This document shows positions 61,301 to 64,000 of a stretch of 64,000 nt of DNA, piece by piece. The stretch is from Ooceraea biroi (lineage: Eukaryota > Arthropoda > Insecta > Hymenoptera > Formicidae): positions 4,712,001 through 4,776,000 of the forward strand of contig NC_039506.1 in the NCBI RefSeq assembly GCF_003672135.1, read 5' to 3'. How positions within the stretch are numbered: position 1 is the stretch's first letter; each line of letters begins with the position of its first letter. The notes beneath the pieces are model-generated. The model was not told the origin of the DNA. It worked only from the letters and a program-made list of their open reading frames with translations, and did no database searches. The position numbers and the translations under genes are program-made.

Positions 61301-64000
61301 GGCGTGTTATGTGCGACCTTATGTGGAGATCTCTCATAAAAGTAGAACCGCAAATGTTTAATTTCATTACGTGGGAGGAAATAAATAACATTCAAGATCC
61401 GTTTAAAGTGCCGGAAACGGGAAAAATTTATACCGGAATGGAAGACTTCACGGTATTTGCAAAGAATATTTTAATATATCCATTTTTACTACGTTTTAGT
61501 TTTATAATCACGGAACATTACAGGAAATGAAACGTTTCTTCCATTGGATGATCCTTTACGTTTTACCGGAGGTACGCGAAGCTATGCAGTGCGTAGTTGT
61601 CGAGTGTCTTTATGTATCAAATATGAATCTTTTCGTCTCAAATTACGGAAAATCCATGTTCTTGTCGGAGTTTGAATCGCAACAGCTTCAAGAAACTAGC
61701 ACGGTGATAAAGTACTTGAAGGAATTGTGGCTAGAGAGAATTACGCAGTTAGTCAGACTGTGCTTAAGGGACATTGGAAAAGGATGGTTTGATCTTGAGC
61801 AAAAAGACCATACTATGTACAATATGACGAAGCTGAAAAGATTTATGGATCTTATTATACATAAAATGCAAGTATGTTCAAACATTTAATTGCAATTCGT
61901 AATTTTGCCTTAGTCTTTACAATATGTATAATACAACATATATTAAAAAATTTGCAAATTATTTAAAAGTTTTCGTATGTATGTCTAATTATAGTTGTCA
62001 TGACTGGATACATAAAAGATAAAGAAAATTAAACATTAGATTTACGGACTGCGCTTAAAAATCAATAATTGTACATAAAGGCAATATAATTATTGGATAT
62101 ACTTACTAAATCAATAAAAGTTCGAAATTTGAGAGATTTGATTTTCATACTATTTTATTTTTTGCTGCAGATTGCACTTCGAAATCTCGTGGAAAAATCA
62201 ATTGCTTTGTATTTAGAAGTATTAGAATCTCCTGCACTTTGTACGCTGAATGTGGAGCAGAACTTTATGTGGGGAGATGATTTTGTAAATACACAATTTA
62301 TTTCTCCAATAAACCCTATTTTTAATATCGACTTAATGATGAACGACAAAGCTGCTTATTACACAACGGATCTTGAGTTATTTCAGGTATAGATGTATAG
62401 ATATAGATTTTTTTAATTTTTATTTGTTAATTCATAAATTAGATAATTTGTTTATAAATTATTTTAATTGTAATAAAAAGTAATACGTAATTCGAAAATT
62501 TATGGTAAAATAATACGATAAATTAATTTTATTGCAAATGCCGGTTTAATACATCAGTTTTTCACTGATTGCAGGAAGTTATCGTGACCTTGTTGGATAA
62601 TTCTTTGAGCCAGTGTCATCAAATTAAGCAAGTTCATCCTTTTTTGCTACGTTTTTTAAAGTTCCCGAAAGATTTGTACCTCAGTTCAGTCGGTTTATTG
62701 GAGAAGCAAGTTTGTGAGGTCCGAGATCGCTTGAGAACCGCTTATCAAAAGTCTATAATACCCCTGCGGGCATACGCAAGCGAATATCAGCAGTATTTAG
62801 GAATTTTTAAATTGGACGTCGAAAAATACGTGAAGTGAGTCTAAATTGCTTCAGGCAATGGTAGCAGTTTAACTGATTCTAAACAAGGAATATGGCCAAC
62901 GGCAAAATATCAAATATAAATTACGTTAGATTAGATTTTCTTAATTCTAATGTTAATATTAAGATTAATTTTAATTTAATATTAATATTATAATGTTTCA
63001 AATAATATTAAAATATAAGTAAAAGATTATAATATAGAATATATGTGATTTATTTCAATTCTATTTAATAATATATTATTTTAATTTTTTTTAATTCTAA
63101 ATTGTATTTTCTTGAATTCGTTTATTTATTCTAAGTATTATTTTATCTTTCTGAGAATCGATAAATAATGAAAATAGGCTTTATATTTTTTTAGAATATA
63201 ATGCTATATTATTGTATTTAAGAATTGTCATTTTTAATCATTATCTTTCTCAGGGATTTTAAAAACGCAGGTTACTCCGCATTGGAAGTCAAAGACGAAA
63301 TATCGTTTCAATTTAGAATGAAATCAATTCTCGAACTTGCGTTACCGAAGGAAATTATCATAGGACCTTTTCGTGTAAATGTTCAACCTCTAAGGCAATT
63401 CCTGGTACAGAAACGACAGGATTGTTGCACGCAGTTACTTATTATGTTGACGGGAAGTTTGAGAGCGAAGATTGACATCGTTCTAATTAACTATATGCAG
63501 ATCAAAGCGAGACTGAAAGCAACGCCGCGTAATATCGAGCATCTGTTCGAGGAACAAGAGTGGATGAAGACTATACCACTAACAGTGAAACCTCTGAACG
63601 AAACTGTTCAGAGACTAAAATTTGAATACGACATTCTGGATTATTTCTGGTGGAATTTGTCTGATCAGGACTTCGAAGCTAAGTGGCAAGCCATCAGTTT
63701 TCCTCGTCAAGTGCAATTACATGTAAAAAAATTTCTTACAAAATTGTACATATTAGCGCAGACTTATAGAGCATAAATTAGATGCTTAACGCTGTTTCAA
63801 TAATCAACTTTATATATTCTGCGTTTTTATGTAATTTTATTCTTGATATAATACATATTACATTATGCTTGTTATCATATCGAATCATATACTTTACAGG
63901 TAGAAGAAACTACGGAACGTTTCATCAGCGAATATGAAAAATTATACAAAGTGCAAGTGCAAGATCAAATTATGCTGTCGGAAAGAATTGACACACTCGT
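58312..64000 (+). CDS. DNAH1: Axonemal dynein heavy chain 1-like, 5' part (gene continues)
   Basis: Inner-arm axonemal dynein heavy chain, which moves microtubules in cilia and sperm tails. Exons: 58312-58592, 60491-60820, 61069-61198, 61273-61452, 61524-61871, 62171-62386, 62575-62834, 63254-63722 and 63900-beyond 64000. GT/AG borders and phases agree throughout, giving 738 codons to the end of exon 8 and about 771 in the window. All belongs to the N-terminal tail; the motor lies outside. From memory of the family, segments such as LPRNVEMERRRREY, LFDDEEYDCR, LRDIGKGW, MWGDDFVN and EIIIGPF match vertebrate DNAH1 in order. ATG 58312 is preceded directly by an in-frame TAA, so this is the likely start. 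That makes the N-terminus shorter than the vertebrate protein unless an upstream exon exists. Confidence 0.92.
59833..60310 (+). repeat. Four-copy tandem repeat in dynein intron 1, period ~116 bp
   Basis: Units start with TTGCCTAGAGT(T/C)CT at 59950, 60065, 60181 and (partial) 60300, with a diverged first unit from about 59833. Each holds ATGAAAAAGTTCTA, a TTTTTTCTTTTTCCGAG stretch and CAGTTCTGAGTTGTTGATAT. The second and third full units are almost identical, showing recent expansion. The frame 59652-59957 overlaps the first units and is not a gene. Confidence 0.9.

Overview
This window looks like nuclear DNA of a hymenopteran insect, most likely an ant. The reasons are a tandem family of secreted lipases of the venom phospholipase A1 type, two mariner elements, Tc1-like elements with long terminal inverted repeats (TIRs), short TTAGG runs of the insect telomere type, and compact genes split by short AT-rich introns. 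Nothing prokaryotic was seen. Exons were assigned by reading translations, splice-site consensus, phase arithmetic and comparison among paralogues. No database search was possible. Layout: (1) Positions 1-14330 hold no gene I can name. This part alternates AT-rich sequence with CpG-rich, simple-repeat-rich islands (about 1.7-2.3, 2.7-3.6, 7.1-8.25, 10.2-10.95 and 11.2-12.4 kb) and a 360-bp direct duplication (12465/13142). (2) Positions 14342-35625 hold a head-to-tail array of five complete seven-exon PLA1-like lipase genes and one clear pseudogene, all on the + strand. Every intact copy has a signal peptide, the GHSLG serine motif and a complete Ser/Asp/His triad. Copies 1-4 share a TATA box placed exactly 31 bp (about 31 in copy 1) before a TCAGT initiator. 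Copies 3 and 4 come from a recent tandem duplication of about 3.1 kb. The promoter-side spacer of copy 4 was later invaded by a Tc1-like element, into which a mariner then inserted. (3) Positions 35626-58311 are mostly non-coding and carry several separate mobile elements: a foldback element with a GC-rich hairpin core (39694-40587), a 1.27-kb element with perfect 19-bp TIRs (43901-45165), an internally deleted Tc1-like element (48043-48803) and a near-intact mariner (54955-56240). (4) From 58312 to the right edge runs the 5' part of an axonemal dynein heavy chain gene of the DNAH1 type: nine exons, about 771 residues of the tail, with the gene continuing past the window. How the parts relate: the PLA1 genes encode secreted hydrolases that may be co-expressed, since four share a core promoter. 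The array grew by unequal exchange, and the lid loop before the catalytic His is the most divergent part of the enzymes. The dynein gene is an unrelated neighbour for ciliary or sperm-tail motility.
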